A DNA stretch of 60,756 bases from an uncultured Blautia sp. (GCA_946557785.1 CAMNTH010000020.1:1-60756), one strand, 5' to 3'. Shown: positions 29,804 through 39,944, counted from the first letter of the stretch. A program made the numbers and translations. The notes: generated by a model from the letters alone, not told the origin.

Positions 29804-30273
29804 TTCTCCTGGTTAATTTAGCTTCTATATAATAAAGACCGTTTTCTATTTTGTGAATAGACATAAATATCCTTTTAATATATTATAATAAATCCTCTTT
29901 TTTCGCAATGCCTAACAACAAGAAATTTGTAGGTGTTTTTTGGCTTTTTTAAGGCGAGAAATGTGTGAAAGTGGGATGTGGATAATTGTGGATAAGTGGA
30001 AAGTAGTAATTATGTTGTCATAATAAAAAATAAAAGGAAAGTTATCCACAAATTATGGGGAAAAAAGAATCCACGTGTCGAAAAGGCATAAATAAAAGGT
30101 TTTTTAGTCAGGCTGTGCAAAAATAACAGGCAAAAAGTGGATTATTTAATATAAAAAATGAGAGTTATCCACAAGTTATCCACAAAATGTGTATAACTTT
30201 ACGTAAACTGATTTTATCCACCATATTATCAAGAAATATTCCACAGGGGGCACGAAAAAGGAGGAGTTAGAAG
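29804..30273. other. oriC, upstream DnaA-box cluster and AT-rich unwinding region
   Basis: Exact boxes lie at 29977-29985 and 29987-29995 (both minus, TGTGGATAA), 30043-30051, 30165-30173, 30176-30184 (plus, TTATCCACA) and 30188-30196 (minus, TGTGTATAA). A near match lies at 30214-30222. Two pairs are closely spaced (29977/29987 and 30165/30176). The surrounding DNA is very AT-rich. A candidate dnaA promoter (TTGCGA with TAATAT 17 nt away) lies near 29880-29910 on the minus strand. Genes diverge on both sides. Confidence 0.92.
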
Positions 30274-30363
30274 ATGGAAGAACATTTGGGATTTTTCAAT
30301 TTTCCCTTGACGAATGCCTGGTTTATGAATATAATTGAAATGATGTTCTATGAAAAAAATTAA
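30274..30363 (+). CDS. Small ORF of 29 residues between oriC and rpmH
   Basis: The ORF begins with an ATG 8-9 nt after a near-perfect AAAGGAGGAG ribosome-binding site and encodes a hydrophobic, aromatic-rich peptide ([16 protein letters not shown], then [14 protein letters not shown]) ending at 30363. The strong ribosome-binding site argues for translation. It completely covers the promoter at 30307-30335, so a transcript from that promoter would miss its start. I know no family match. Confidence 0.55.
   Translation: MEEHLGFFNFPLTNAWFMNIIEMMFYEKN
30307..30335 (+). promoter_or_regulatory. rpmH promoter
   Basis: TTGACG (30307-30312), 17 nt and TATAAT (30330-30335) form a near-consensus promoter. 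It lies inside the 29-codon ORF and about 60 nt before the rpmH start. Confidence 0.85.
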
Positions 30364-30398
30364 TCAATGTATTAATAGATAAAGGAGGTGTTTCACCT

Positions 30399-30533
30399 AT
30401 GAAAATGACATTTCAGCCAAAAAAGAGATCCAGAGCTAAAGTACACGGCTTCAGAGCACGTATGAGCACAAAAGGCGGCCGTAAAGTATTAGCTGCAAGA
30501 AGATTAAAAGGAAGAAAGAGATTATCAGCATAA
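30399..30533 (+). CDS. rpmH: Ribosomal protein L34
   Basis: A 44-residue, very basic protein ([18 protein letters not shown] at the start, ending [10 protein letters not shown]) of the 50S subunit. It has the expected L34 length and motif [22 protein letters not shown] lies ahead of the ATG. It leads the rpmH-rnpA-yidD-yidC-jag cluster. Confidence 0.98.
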   Translation: MKMTFQPKKRSRAKVHGFRARMSTKGGRKVLAARRLKGRKRLSA

Positions 30534-30625
30534 GACCGCATTTATGTGGTCTTTTCTTCTATATTTCTTTTTGAAAAGAAGATAGGCGTCTTTTACCAAA
30601 GACAGGTAGAAGGAAGGGGGATTCG

Positions 30626-30988
30626 ATGATTCATTCGGAGTCCTTAAAGAAAAATAAAGATTTTCAGCATGTATACAAGAATGGAACATCACAAGCAAAT
30701 CGGTATCTGGTGATATATGTATTGAAAAATCAATACAGGAAGAATCGTCTGGGAATATCAGTAAGCAAAAAAGTAGGAAATAGTGTGGTTCGCCACAGAG
30801 TCACCAGGTTGATAAGAGAAAGCTATCGCTTAAATGAAATGAAATTCAAAAATGATTTGGATATTGTTGTGGTCGCCCGTCCATCAGCAAAGGAAATTAC
30901 TTATAAAGAAGCAGAAAGTGCTCTTTTACATTTGGCAAGAAGGCATCACATCATAGGTGAAAAAAATGATGAAAAAATTTCTAATTAA
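30626..30988 (+). CDS. rnpA: Ribonuclease P protein component
   Basis: The 120-residue protein binds RNase P RNA for tRNA 5' processing. It begins [15 protein letters not shown] and contains the RNR-type motif [17 protein letters not shown] near residue 55. Its 3' end overlaps yidD by 23 nt. Confidence 0.97.
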   Translation: MIHSESLKKNKDFQHVYKNGTSQANRYLVIYVLKNQYRKNRLGISVSKKVGNSVVRHRVTRLIRESYRLNEMKFKNDLDIVVVARPSAKEITYKEAESALLHLARRHHIIGEKNDEKISN

Positions 30989-31178
30989 AATGATACGTCT
31001 CTATCAAAAATATTTATCACCGATGAAGAGAACGAAATGTCCTTATATTCCCACATGTTCTCAATATGGATTAGAAGCAATCGAAAAATATGGCGCTATC
31101 AAGGGTGGTTTGCTTGCAGTCTGGAGAATCCTGCGGTGCAATCCATTTTCCCATGGAGGATACGATCCAGTGCCATAG
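30966..31178 (+). CDS. yidD: Membrane protein insertion efficiency factor YidD
   Basis: A 70-residue protein with the family core [34 protein letters not shown] (residues about 22-55, two cysteines near the start of the motif) and the C-terminal HGGYDPVP. It aids insertion by YidC. The ATG at 30966 has AGGTG 6 nt upstream; an earlier GTG at 30957 is less likely. Confidence 0.95.
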   Translation: MMKKFLIKMIRLYQKYLSPMKRTKCPYIPTCSQYGLEAIEKYGAIKGGLLAVWRILRCNPFSHGGYDPVP

Positions 31179-31259
31179 AGAGACAGGAAACGGCAAAAAA
31201 ATTTATTCTGCCGAAAAAGGTAAGATCCTGTCAGTTCAGGATTCTAGGAGGAATTGAAC

Positions 31260-32549
31260 TTGGAAATGATTTTAGCTACAAAAACCGGAACGCCCATTAT
31301 AGGTCAGGTGGCATCTTTGCTGGGATGGATCATGAACGGTATTTATATGGCTTTGGATGGATTATTCGGAATCCAGAATCTGGGTCTGTGTATTATTATT
31401 TTCAGTATTCTGATTTATGTCCTTATGACTCCGTTACAGATCAAACAGCAGAAGTTCTCTAAGCTGAGTGCAATTATGCAGCCGGAACTTCAGAAAGTCC
31501 AGAAGAAGTATCAGGGCAAAAAAGACCAGGATTCCATGATGAAAATGCAGGAAGAGACATCTGCGGTTTATCAGAAATATGGAGTTTCCCCTACAGGAAG
31601 CTGTGTTCAGCTTTTGATACAGATGCCTATTTTGTTGGCTTTGTGGCAGGTAATTCAGAATATTCCTGCTTATGTAGGCAGTGTAAAGAATATCTTTATA
31701 GGTGTTGCTGACAAGATTATTGCAGTAAACGGATATACAGATATTATCCAGAAATTTATTACAGAAAATAATATGGCAAGAGTCAGGCTGATCATGGAGA
31801 ATGAAAAAGCGACCAGAGACTCTATTATTGACTTTTTGTATGCATTGTCCCCGTCCCAGTGGGACAGCGTTTCAAAAATGAGCCAGTTTTCCGGATTTTC
31901 AGATGCCATCGAAAAGACAGCAGATAAAATTTCCGGAATGCAGACTTTTGGTGTATTGAACATTGCAGAGCAGCCATGGAACTATATTCAGTCAGCATTG
32001 GCAGGCGGCGCTATTCTTTTGGCTGTTGCGGCAGTTGCGATCCCGATTTTATCCTGGGCTACGCAGATGCTTAATATTAAGCTGATGCCCCAGCCTGCGC
32101 AGCAGGATAATCAAAATAATGCAATGGCTGGTTCCATGAAGATGATGAACACAGTAATGCCTCTGATGTCAGCAGTATTTTGTTTTACATTTCCGGTTGG
32201 TCTTGGTATTTACTGGATCGCCAGTGCGGTAGTAAGAAGTATTCAGCAGTATATCATTAATCGCCATATGGATAGGATTGATGTTAACGAGCTTGTTAAC
32301 GAGAATATGAAAAAGATGGAGAAGAAACGTGTAAAAGCCGGACTTCCTCCTCAAAAGATTACAAATCAGGCGCATCAGAATGTAAAGAACATTAACAAGA
32401 TCGATAAAGGTCAGAGCGGAAATAATGATGCAAGAGCGAAAAGGGTGGAAGAATCTTACCAGAAGGCAGCTAATGCAAAGCCTGGAAGTATTACTGCAAA
32501 GGCAAATATGGTAAGAGATTACAATGAAAGAAACAAGAAGAAGCAGTAA
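31260..32549 (+). CDS. yidC: Membrane protein insertase YidC/OxaI (SpoIIIJ type)
   Basis: The 429-residue insertase has about five transmembrane segments, typical of the Gram-positive YidC form without the large periplasmic domain. Key regions are the membrane stretch LGLCIIIFSILIYVLMTPLQIKQQKFS, PILLALWQVIQN and MPLMSAVFCFTFPVGLGIYW. The hydrophilic tail is lysine-rich, as in ribosome-binding tails. I take the TTG at 31260, because AGGAGG at 31246-31251 is 8 nt away; a TTG at 31254 is only 2 nt away and an ATG lies at 31266. Confidence 0.95.
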   Translation: MEMILATKTGTPIIGQVASLLGWIMNGIYMALDGLFGIQNLGLCIIIFSILIYVLMTPLQIKQQKFSKLSAIMQPELQKVQKKYQGKKDQDSMMKMQEETSAVYQKYGVSPTGSCVQLLIQMPILLALWQVIQNIPAYVGSVKNIFIGVADKIIAVNGYTDIIQKFITENNMARVRLIMENEKATRDSIIDFLYALSPSQWDSVSKMSQFSGFSDAIEKTADKISGMQTFGVLNIAEQPWNYIQSALAGGAILLAVAAVAIPILSWATQMLNIKLMPQPAQQDNQNNAMAGSMKMMNTVMPLMSAVFCFTFPVGLGIYWIASAVVRSIQQYIINRHMDRIDVNELVNENMKKMEKKRVKAGLPPQKITNQAHQNVKNINKIDKGQSGNNDARAKRVEESYQKAANAKPGSITAKANMVRDYNERNKKKQ

Positions 32550-32567
32550 GGAACGGAGGGGTAAATA

Positions 32568-33539
32568 ATGGAGGATTTTATCCAGTTTTCAGCAAAAACA
32601 AAGAACGAAGCTATTACAAAGGCATGTATTGAGCTTGGTACTTCCAGTGATCAGTTGGAAATTCAGGTAATCACAGAAGGAAGCAGTGGATTTTTTGGAA
32701 TCGGAAGCAAACCTGCTATAATAAAAGTCCGCAAAGCAGAATCCGTTTCTGAGGATGCAGAGATTGAAAAAATCGTTGAATCCGTAAAACTGGATTCCAT
32801 TAAGGAAGAAAAGAAAAAAGAAACTCCAAGACCGGTACCAAAGCAAGAGCCTATAAAAGTATTTAAGGATTTAAAAGAAACATCACAGTCCAGGGAATTT
32901 AAAGAAAAACAGCAAAAGCCCCAGAGAGATAAAAATCAGAAGGATCGTCCAGCAAAAGAAAAACCTGTGAAAGAAACCAGGGAACCAAAGGAAAGAAACC
33001 AGAAGGAAAGACCTGTAAAGGAGAGACCAGCAAAGAATTCCAAGCCTGTAGAAATTATGACAGATCCTGCAGAGATCAAAGAGATTGAAGAACGCGCCGT
33101 TGTATTTCTCCGTGATGTTTTTGCATCCATGAATCTTGGTGAGGTAGAAATCACATCAAAGTATAATGCAACAGACGGATGTCTTGAAGTAGATTTTGAA
33201 GGCGAGGATATGGGAATCCTGATCGGTAAGAGAGGACAGACACTGGATTCTCTCCAGTATCTTACAAGTCTGGTAGTTAACAAAGGAAAAGTAAATTACA
33301 TTCGTGTAAAGCTTGATACAGAAGACTACAGAAGACGCAGAAAAGAAACGCTGGAAAATCTTGCAAGAGGAATTGCCTACAAAGTAAAGAAAACCAGAAA
33401 ACCTGTTGTATTGGAGCCGATGAATCCATATGAAAGAAGAATCATCCACTCTGCTCTCCAGGGAAATAAGCTTGTAGAAACGGTAAGCGAGGGCGAAGAA
33501 CCGTACCGTCATGTAGTGGTAAAATTAAAAAGATACTAG
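32568..33539 (+). CDS. khpB: RNA-binding protein Jag / KhpB (Jag-N, KH and R3H domains)
   Basis: A 323-residue protein. The N-terminal Jag domain (residues 1-52, including GSSGFFGIGSKPAIIKVR) is followed by a long basic and acidic linker with repeats such as KERPAK and KPVKE. The KH domain (about 190-265) carries GILIGKRGQTLDSLQ and the R3H domain (about 275-320) carries RRIIHSALQGNKLVETVSEGE. Jag partners with KhpA to control cell-size and sporulation-related RNAs in Firmicutes. It follows yidC by 18 nt. Confidence 0.95.
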   Translation: MEDFIQFSAKTKNEAITKACIELGTSSDQLEIQVITEGSSGFFGIGSKPAIIKVRKAESVSEDAEIEKIVESVKLDSIKEEKKKETPRPVPKQEPIKVFKDLKETSQSREFKEKQQKPQRDKNQKDRPAKEKPVKETREPKERNQKERPVKERPAKNSKPVEIMTDPAEIKEIEERAVVFLRDVFASMNLGEVEITSKYNATDGCLEVDFEGEDMGILIGKRGQTLDSLQYLTSLVVNKGKVNYIRVKLDTEDYRRRRKETLENLARGIAYKVKKTRKPVVLEPMNPYERRIIHSALQGNKLVETVSEGEEPYRHVVVKLKRY

Positions 33540-33551
33540 TATATAGTCTTT

Positions 33552-33624
33552 AAAAATGTTATTCTAGGTGAAAGCGTGAATAACACGTTAGGTACGTGTT
33601 CTTTTACCCGGAATAACATTTTTT
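33552..33624 (+). terminator. Three-tier hairpin between jag and mnmE
   Basis: The outer arms 33552-33564 and 33612-33624 (AAAAATGTTATTC with GAATAACATTTTT), a middle stem GGTGAAAG/CTTTTACC and an inner AACACG/CGTGTT stack into one long hairpin ending in T's. It would terminate the rpmH-jag unit. The mnmE ribosome-binding site follows 6 nt on. Confidence 0.75.
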
Positions 33625-33642
33625 ATGTATTTAGGAGGATTT

Positions 33643-35016
33643 ATGGAAAGGACAATCGCTGCAATTTCAACAGCTATGAGCGCATCCGGAATTGGAATTG
33701 TGCGTATCAGCGGAGAGGAAGCTATGGATGTCATATCCAGAATATACCGCTCTAAGGGAGGGGGAAAGGAAATTAAAAATGTGCCTACCCACACCATACA
33801 TTACGGATATATTTATGACGGAGAAGAATTAGTAGATGAAGTTCTTGTAATGATTATGAAAGCTCCCCGCACCTTTACAGGAGAAGATACTGTGGAAATT
33901 GACTGCCATGGCGGTGTTTTTGCCATGAAGAAAGTTCTGGAAACGGTTCTGAAAAACGGTGCAAAAATAGCAGAACCAGGTGAATTTACAAAGAGGGCAT
34001 TTCTGAACGGCAGGCTGGATCTGTCCCAGGCGGAAGCAGTTATTGATATAATCAATGCACAGAATGACTATGCCCTGAAAAGTTCCATGGAACAGCTCCG
34101 AGGTTCTGTTATGCGTACTGTAAAGGAAATAAGGAACGATTTAATTTACCATATTGCATATATAGAATCCGCACTGGATGATCCTGAACACATCAGTCTT
34201 GATGGATATCCACGGCAGCTTCTGGAAGTTGTGGAAAAAGAACATCAGGAAATCTGCAATCTGTTGAAAACTGCAGATGATGGAAAGATTATCCGGGAGG
34301 GAATTAAGACTGTAATAGTTGGTAAACCAAATGCAGGGAAATCATCTCTTTTGAATCTTCTGGTAGGAGAAAACAGAGCCATAGTTACAGATATTGCAGG
34401 AACCACCAGAGATATTCTGGAGGAATATATCAACCTTCATGGTGTTACTTTGAGAATGATAGATACTGCCGGAATCCGTGACACACAGGATATTGTAGAA
34501 AAGATAGGTGTGGAAAAAGCCAGAGAAATAGCAAAAGGTGCAGATTTAATTCTTTATGTAGCTGATTCATCCACACCCCTTGATGAAAATGATGAAGAAA
34601 TAATCCAAATGCTTTCTGATAAAAAATCTATTGTATTGTATAATAAGACAGATTTAGCTTCCCAAGTGGATATAGAGACTTTGCAGAAAAGAACGGGACA
34701 TACAGTCATACCCATTTCTGCAGTAGAAGAGACGGGAATCCGGGAACTGGAGGAAGAAATTAAAAATATGTTCTTTTCCGGAAATATATCATTTAATGAT
34801 GAGGTTTATATTACCAATGCACGTCATAAAGAAGCGCTTGAAGAGGCGAAAGACAGCCTCATGCTGGTAAAAAACAGTATTGAGATGTCTATGCCTGAGG
34901 ATTTTTTTTCCATTGATCTTATGAACGCATATGAAAGCCTTGGCCGGATCATAGGTGAGGCGGTAGGTGAAGATTTGGTAAATGAGATTTTCAGCAAATT
35001 CTGTATGGGGAAATAG
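33643..35016 (+). CDS. mnmE: tRNA modification GTPase MnmE
   Basis: The 457-residue GTPase works with MnmG to modify U34 of certain tRNAs. The N-terminal tetrahydrofolate-binding domain starts [17 protein letters not shown]. The GTPase part has [17 protein letters not shown] (G1, about residue 225), [15 protein letters not shown] and NKTD. The C-terminal C-X-G-K motif FCMGK is intact. The start ATG follows AGGAGG well. Confidence 0.98.
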   Translation: MERTIAAISTAMSASGIGIVRISGEEAMDVISRIYRSKGGGKEIKNVPTHTIHYGYIYDGEELVDEVLVMIMKAPRTFTGEDTVEIDCHGGVFAMKKVLETVLKNGAKIAEPGEFTKRAFLNGRLDLSQAEAVIDIINAQNDYALKSSMEQLRGSVMRTVKEIRNDLIYHIAYIESALDDPEHISLDGYPRQLLEVVEKEHQEICNLLKTADDGKIIREGIKTVIVGKPNAGKSSLLNLLVGENRAIVTDIAGTTRDILEEYINLHGVTLRMIDTAGIRDTQDIVEKIGVEKAREIAKGADLILYVADSSTPLDENDEEIIQMLSDKKSIVLYNKTDLASQVDIETLQKRTGHTVIPISAVEETGIRELEEEIKNMFFSGNISFNDEVYITNARHKEALEEAKDSLMLVKNSIEMSMPEDFFSIDLMNAYESLGRIIGEAVGEDLVNEIFSKFCMGK

Positions 35017-35032
35017 TAGAATGGAGGATAAA

Positions 35033-36934
35033 ATGAAACATCTGACAGAAGAGTATGATATTGCGGTAGTTGGTGCAGGCCATGCAGGGTGTGAGGCTGC
35101 TCTTGCGGGGGCAAGGCTGGGATTAAGAACCATTATGTTTACCGTAAGTGTAGACAGCATAGCCCTGATGCCCTGTAATCCCAATATAGGTGGAAGCTCC
35201 AAGGGACATCTTGTTAGAGAACTGGATGCCCTGGGGGGAGAAATGGGAAAAAACATAGATAAAACTTTTATTCAGTCAAAAATGCTGAATCAGTCCAAAG
35301 GTCCTGCGGTTCATTCTCTGCGTGCCCAGGCAGATAAGCAGGCCTACAGTACAGAAATGAGAAAGACTCTGGAAAATACAGAGAATCTTACCATTAAACA
35401 GGCAGAGGTGACAAAACTTCTTGCGGAAGATGGAAATATTACAGGAGTAAGGACCTATTCCGGTGCAGTTTATCATTGTAAAGCAGTGATTCTGTGTACA
35501 GGAACTTATTTAAAGGCACGGTGCATTTATGGTGATGTAAGCAATTATACAGGCCCAAATGGCCTTCAGGCAGCAAATTATCTGACGGATTCTTTAAAGG
35601 AGCTTGGAATTGAAATATTCCGTTTTAAAACAGGAACTCCTGCCAGAATAGCAGGAAATACCATTGATTATTCTAAAATGGAGGAGCAGTTCGGCGATGA
35701 GAGAATTGTTCCATTCTCCTTTTCCACAGATTCGGAGTTTGTGCAGATTGAGCAGAAATCCTGCTGGCTGACTTATACAAACGAAAAAACCCATGAAATC
35801 ATCAGGGAAAATTTGGATCGTTCGCCGCTTTTTTCCGGTGCGATAGAGGGCACAGGTCCCCGTTATTGTCCCTCCATTGAGGACAAGGTAGTCCGTTTTT
35901 CTGATAAAAACCGTCATCAGGTATTTATTGAACCAGAGGGACTTTATACAAATGAAATGTATGTAGGTGGAATGTCAAGCTCCCTTCCGGAGGATGTTCA
36001 GGAAGCAATGTATCATTCTGTACCTGGTCTTGAGAATGCCAAAATTGTAAAAAATGCTTATGCCATTGAGTATGACTGCATTAATCCAAGACAGCTTTAT
36101 CCTACGTTAGAATTTAAGAAAATCAAAGGTCTTTTCAGTGCAGGACAGTTTAACGGAAGCTCAGGCTACGAGGAAGCTGCGGCCCAGGGTCTGATTGCAG
36201 GCGTAAATGCAGCGCTAAAAATAAAAGGAAAAGAAATGCTCATTCTTGACCGCTCCGAGGCATATATAGGAGTTCTGATCGATGATCTGGTAACAAAGGA
36301 AAATCATGAGCCTTATAGGATGATGACAAGCCGTGCGGAGTACCGCCTGCTTTTAAGACAGGACAATGCAGATCTTAGACTTCGAAAAAAAGGCTTTGAA
36401 GCCGGTCTGATCGATGAAGAAACTTATAAGAAACTTTTAAAAAAAGAGGAGCAGATCAAGGTTGAGATCCATCGTATAGAGCATACAAATATTGGTGCTT
36501 CAAAGGAGGTTCAGGACTTTCTTACGAGGCATAACAGTACGCCTTTAAAGTCAGGAACCACCCTTGCAGAGCTGATCCGAAGGCCTGAATTATCTTATGA
36601 AATGACTGCGCCTATTGATCCGGACAGACCGAAGCTTCCCTGGGATGTACAGGAACAGGCTGATATTAATATCAAATATGATGGTTACATCCGTCGCCAG
36701 CTAAAGCAGGTAGAGCAGTTTAAAAAGATGGAAGCCAGGAAAATACCGGAAAATCTGGATTATGAAAAAGTAGGAAGCCTGCGAATTGAAGCACGCCAGA
36801 AGCTGGAGTCATACCGCCCGGTATCCATTGGGCAGGCATCCAGGATCTCCGGAGTATCACCTGCTGATATTTCGGTGCTTCTAGTATATTTGGAGCAGTA
36901 TGGAAAGCTTTATAAGGCTGAGAAGAACGGGTAA
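35033..36934 (+). CDS. mnmG: tRNA uridine-5-carboxymethylaminomethyl modification enzyme MnmG
   Basis: The 633-residue FAD enzyme is the partner of MnmE. The N-terminal FAD-binding motif [16 protein letters not shown] is at residue 12, and [17 protein letters not shown] follows near residue 50. The later [19 protein letters not shown] belongs to the C-terminal helical domain. The start at 35033 has GGAGG 5 nt upstream; an in-frame ATG at 35021 is possible but lacks that site. It lies 16 nt after mnmE. Confidence 0.97.
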   Translation: MKHLTEEYDIAVVGAGHAGCEAALAGARLGLRTIMFTVSVDSIALMPCNPNIGGSSKGHLVRELDALGGEMGKNIDKTFIQSKMLNQSKGPAVHSLRAQADKQAYSTEMRKTLENTENLTIKQAEVTKLLAEDGNITGVRTYSGAVYHCKAVILCTGTYLKARCIYGDVSNYTGPNGLQAANYLTDSLKELGIEIFRFKTGTPARIAGNTIDYSKMEEQFGDERIVPFSFSTDSEFVQIEQKSCWLTYTNEKTHEIIRENLDRSPLFSGAIEGTGPRYCPSIEDKVVRFSDKNRHQVFIEPEGLYTNEMYVGGMSSSLPEDVQEAMYHSVPGLENAKIVKNAYAIEYDCINPRQLYPTLEFKKIKGLFSAGQFNGSSGYEEAAAQGLIAGVNAALKIKGKEMLILDRSEAYIGVLIDDLVTKENHEPYRMMTSRAEYRLLLRQDNADLRLRKKGFEAGLIDEETYKKLLKKEEQIKVEIHRIEHTNIGASKEVQDFLTRHNSTPLKSGTTLAELIRRPELSYEMTAPIDPDRPKLPWDVQEQADINIKYDGYIRRQLKQVEQFKKMEARKIPENLDYEKVGSLRIEARQKLESYRPVSIGQASRISGVSPADISVLLVYLEQYGKLYKAEKNG

Positions 36935-36977
36935 ACTAATGAAAACTCTGATGAAGATTAAGGAGTAAAATTGAAAA

Positions 36978-37700
36978 ATGGCATATGATCTGACCGCATT
37001 AAAAAAAGGCTGTGAAAGCCTTAATATTCACCTTACAGAACTTCAGGAAAAGCAGTTCGTTGGCTTTTACGAGTATCTGATAGAAAAAAATAAGGTAATG
37101 AACCTGACAGGAATTACAGAGTTCCAGGAGGTGTTGGTAAAGCATTTCCTGGATAGCCTTGCATGTGTAAAAGCTGTCCCTATGGATTCTGTAAATAGGA
37201 TTATGGATATTGGAACAGGTGCTGGATTTCCAGGAATCCCCTTGAAGATTGCATTTCCCCATCTGGAAGCCTGCTTGCTTGATTCCCTGAAGAAAAGAGT
37301 AGGGTTTCTGGAAGAATCCTTCAGAATGCTGAATCTGAAGAGCATAAGCGCAGTTCATGGAAGAGCAGAGGAATTTGCAAAAAACAAAGCATATAGAGAA
37401 CAATATGATCTTTGTGTATCCAGGGCTGTCTCAAATTTAGCTACTTTAAGTGAATACTGCCTTCCTTATGTGAAAATCGGGGGGCTCTTTATCTCCTATA
37501 AATCCGGCAAGGTTCAGGCGGAGTCGGCACAGGCAGAAAAAGCAGTGAAAATCCTTGGAGGAAGGATAAAAGATATCCTGTATTTCCAGCTCCCTGATTC
37601 CGAAATCGACCGTTCTCTTGTGATAATTGAAAAAATAAAAGCAACCCCTGCAAGGTATCCGAGGAAGGCAGGAACCCCTTTAAAAGAACCATTATCTTAA
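36978..37700 (+). CDS. rsmG: 16S rRNA (guanine527-N7)-methyltransferase
   Basis: The 240-residue RsmG/GidB enzyme methylates G527 of 16S rRNA. It has NLTGI near residue 38, the SAM-binding IMDIGTGAGFPGIPLKIAFP near residue 72 and the motif SRAVSNLATLSEYCLP near residue 140. Loss of it is known to give low-level streptomycin resistance in other bacteria. It follows mnmG by 43 nt and ends the cluster. Confidence 0.97.
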   Translation: MAYDLTALKKGCESLNIHLTELQEKQFVGFYEYLIEKNKVMNLTGITEFQEVLVKHFLDSLACVKAVPMDSVNRIMDIGTGAGFPGIPLKIAFPHLEACLLDSLKKRVGFLEESFRMLNLKSISAVHGRAEEFAKNKAYREQYDLCVSRAVSNLATLSEYCLPYVKIGGLFISYKSGKVQAESAQAEKAVKILGGRIKDILYFQLPDSEIDRSLVIIEKIKATPARYPRKAGTPLKEPLS

Positions 37701-37741
37701 AATATATCCAAGTATCATATTGTTTTTGCATCAAAATATGT

Positions 37742-37943
37742 TACTGTCAAGTAATTGCTGGCAGCTTTTTTGATACAGATTATATTTACGTTGTCGGAAG
37801 GAAAGCCTTGCAGCCGTCACCTCATCTTAGCCTTTCCTTCTGACAGCTGTTTACTAAAATATTCATAATGTTTTCCTACTTTTTTAACTGCATTTCTTCG
37901 CAGGATGATTTTCTTTAGGATTTTCTTACACGATATTTTCACA
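37742..37943. repeat. Diverged relic repeat, copy 1 (and gene-free gap to 38066)
   Basis: The block 37742-37794 matches 44119-44171 at about 74% (39 of 53 positions, no gaps, by eye). A second block, TTCTGACAG then TTTACTAAAAT near 37838-37860, matches 44340-44363. A third (GCATTTCTTCGCAGGATGATTTT) resembles 44454-44476. Minus-strand reading gives fragments such as NIICIKKAASNYLTV, matched by KIICMKKFTNDYLTA in copy 2, so both may be dead copies of one gene. A 14-bp imperfect hairpin near 37791-37846 follows rsmG and could act as a terminator. The gap up to 38066 shows no other gene. Confidence 0.55.
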
Positions 37944-38066
37944 CAATCATCACACACTTCTCACATATTAATCCTAATTTCATCACATCTTTTTCATAAA
38001 CTTTAAGAAGCGGAATAAGGAAATTTTCTCTATTAATCCGTGAAGAAGCTTAAGGAGGAGAGTAAA

Positions 38067-39097
38067 GTGATCGAAGTAAAAAAACTGGTCAAAAAGTATG
38101 GTGATCATACAGCGGTTGACCACCTTTCTTTTCAAATTGAAAAGGGGAAAATTTATGGATTTCTGGGACCTAACGGAGCTGGAAAATCCACCACAATGAA
38201 TATGATTACCGGATACATTGCATCTACAGAAGGCAGGTAATCATTGATGGACATGATATTTTGGAGGAACCGGAGGCAGCCAAGAAATGTATAGGTTATC
38301 TGCCGGAACAGCCGCCTCTTTATTTCGATATGACTGTTCTGGAATATTTGAAATTTGCGGCTGATCTGAAAAAAATCCCTAAAGATAAAAGAAGTTCCAT
38401 GGTAGATGAAGTCATGGAAATGGTAAAAATAACAGAAATGAAGAACCGCCTTATAAAGAATTTGTCGAAAGGTTACAGGCAGAGAGTAGGGCTTGCACAG
38501 GCCATTCTTGGGTATCCTGAGGTGATTATTCTGGATGAGCCTACAGTTGGTCTGGATCCGAAACAGATTATAGAAATACGTTCTTTAATTATGGATCTGA
38601 AGAAAAAACATACCGTAATCTTAAGTTCACATATATTATCCGAAGTTAGCGCTATCTGTGATTATGTACTGATCATTTCCCATGGAAAACTGGTTGCAAG
38701 CGATACGCCGGATAACCTTGGGAAGTTGGCTGCAGGTTCTAATAGCCTTATCATGCAGGTGAAGGGTGATAAAGAACAAATCCAGTTAGGACTGGAATCC
38801 ATAGAAGGGGTGAAGGAATTTTATATAGATGTGGATGAGGGAAGTGATGTGTGGAAAGTAACTGTAAATACAGAAGAGAATGTGGATATTCGGGAACAGG
38901 TATTTTATAAAATGGCCGAAAAAAACTGCCCGATTCTTGAAATGCAGTCTAAGAAAGTATCCCTGGAAGAGATATTCCTGGAATTAACGGAAGGGGAAAG
39001 AGTGCCAATGGAAGAGGAAAAAGAGCTTTTAGAAGAGAGTAATTTGAAAGAGGAAATTTTGGAACAGGGGGAAGAAAACCATGACGGCAATTTATAA
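38067..39097 (+). pseudogene. ABC transporter ATPase (GldA-like), frameshifted
   Basis: The reading frame begins at a GTG (38067) after AAGGAGGAG and has Walker A GPNGAGKSTTMNMITG near residue 40. It then meets TAA at 38238-38240, straight after EGR. Adding one base in the AGG run restores the next frame exactly (VIIDGHDILEEPEAAKKCIGYLPEQPP). This continues with the signature LSKGYRQRVGLAQ, Walker B VIILDEPTVGLDP and the rest to 39097. A single-base deletion thus breaks an otherwise intact ATPase. It could also be a sequencing error in a short homopolymer. The downstream permease starts inside its end. Confidence 0.85.
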
Positions 39098-39944
39098 AAG
39101 GGAATTAAAAAGCTATATGACTTCAATGATCGGCTATCTGTTTATCTTTTTTGTACTGATCTTAGCGGGAATCTATTTTTCCGCATATCAGCTTTCGGCA
39201 GCATATCCCAAATTTGAATATACATTAAGTTCGATGACATTTGTATTTCTGATTGGTATTCCGATTTTGACCATGAGGGTACTGGCGGAAGAACGGAAGC
39301 AGAAAACAGACCAGCTCCTTTTAACAGCACCGGTATCTGTTGGAGGGATTGTGTTAGGTAAATACCTGGCATTGGTAACGGTTTATGCAATTCCTATGGC
39401 AGTATTGTGTTTTTATCCATTGATCATGGTGAAATTCGGAGAAGTTTCTCTTTCATCCGCTTATACGGCTATCCTGGGATTTTTCCTTTTAGGATGCGCA
39501 AATCTGGCCATTGGAGTATTTATTTCTTCTATCACAGAAAGCCAGGTAATTGCCGCAGTTTTGACATTTGTAATTTTATTCGCCTTCTTTATGATGAATG
39601 GGATATCCTCCTTCTTTTCGGAATCATCTCTTTCTACCTGCATAACCTTTGGCCTTTTGATCTTAGCAATGGCACTGGTTTTGTATATCATGATAAAAAA
39701 TGTAATTATTTCTGCGGCGGTGTGTGTGATCGGAGAAGGAATTCTGGCTGCTGTTTATGTGTTTCATTCCAGCTTCTTTGAAGGAGGAATTCAAAAGGTA
39801 CTGGAGATATTTAACTTAAGCTCACATTTTGAGAATTTTTCAAAAAGCATATTGGATATTAATGGAATTATATATTTTCTATCAGTAATAGCAATATGTA
39901 TATTCCTTACAGTACAGTCGATTACAAAGAGAAGATGGAATTAG
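39081..39944 (+). CDS. ABC-2 type permease (GldF-like)
   Basis: A 287-residue protein with six or so membrane spans (for example YLFIFFVLILAGIYFSAY, FVFLIGIPILTMRVLAEER and YTAILGFFLLGCANLAIGVF). The ABC-2 permease pattern TMRVLAEERKQKTDQLLLTAPVS is typical of GldF and NosY relatives. It overlaps the ATPase by 17 nt. In gliding Bacteroidetes the Gld homologues serve motility, but in Firmicutes such operons are widespread with unknown substrates. Confidence 0.9.
   Translation: MTAIYKRELKSYMTSMIGYLFIFFVLILAGIYFSAYQLSAAYPKFEYTLSSMTFVFLIGIPILTMRVLAEERKQKTDQLLLTAPVSVGGIVLGKYLALVTVYAIPMAVLCFYPLIMVKFGEVSLSSAYTAILGFFLLGCANLAIGVFISSITESQVIAAVLTFVILFAFFMMNGISSFFSESSLSTCITFGLLILAMALVLYIMIKNVIISAAVCVIGEGILAAVYVFHSSFFEGGIQKVLEIFNLSSHFENFSKSILDINGIIYFLSVIAICIFLTVQSITKRRWN

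Noticed and set aside
30388..30404. TGTTTCACC-like half of a parS motif before rpmH
   Set aside because: Only the left half matches (TGTTTCACCTATGAAA); the palindrome is broken, and the bases are the rpmH ribosome-binding and start region.
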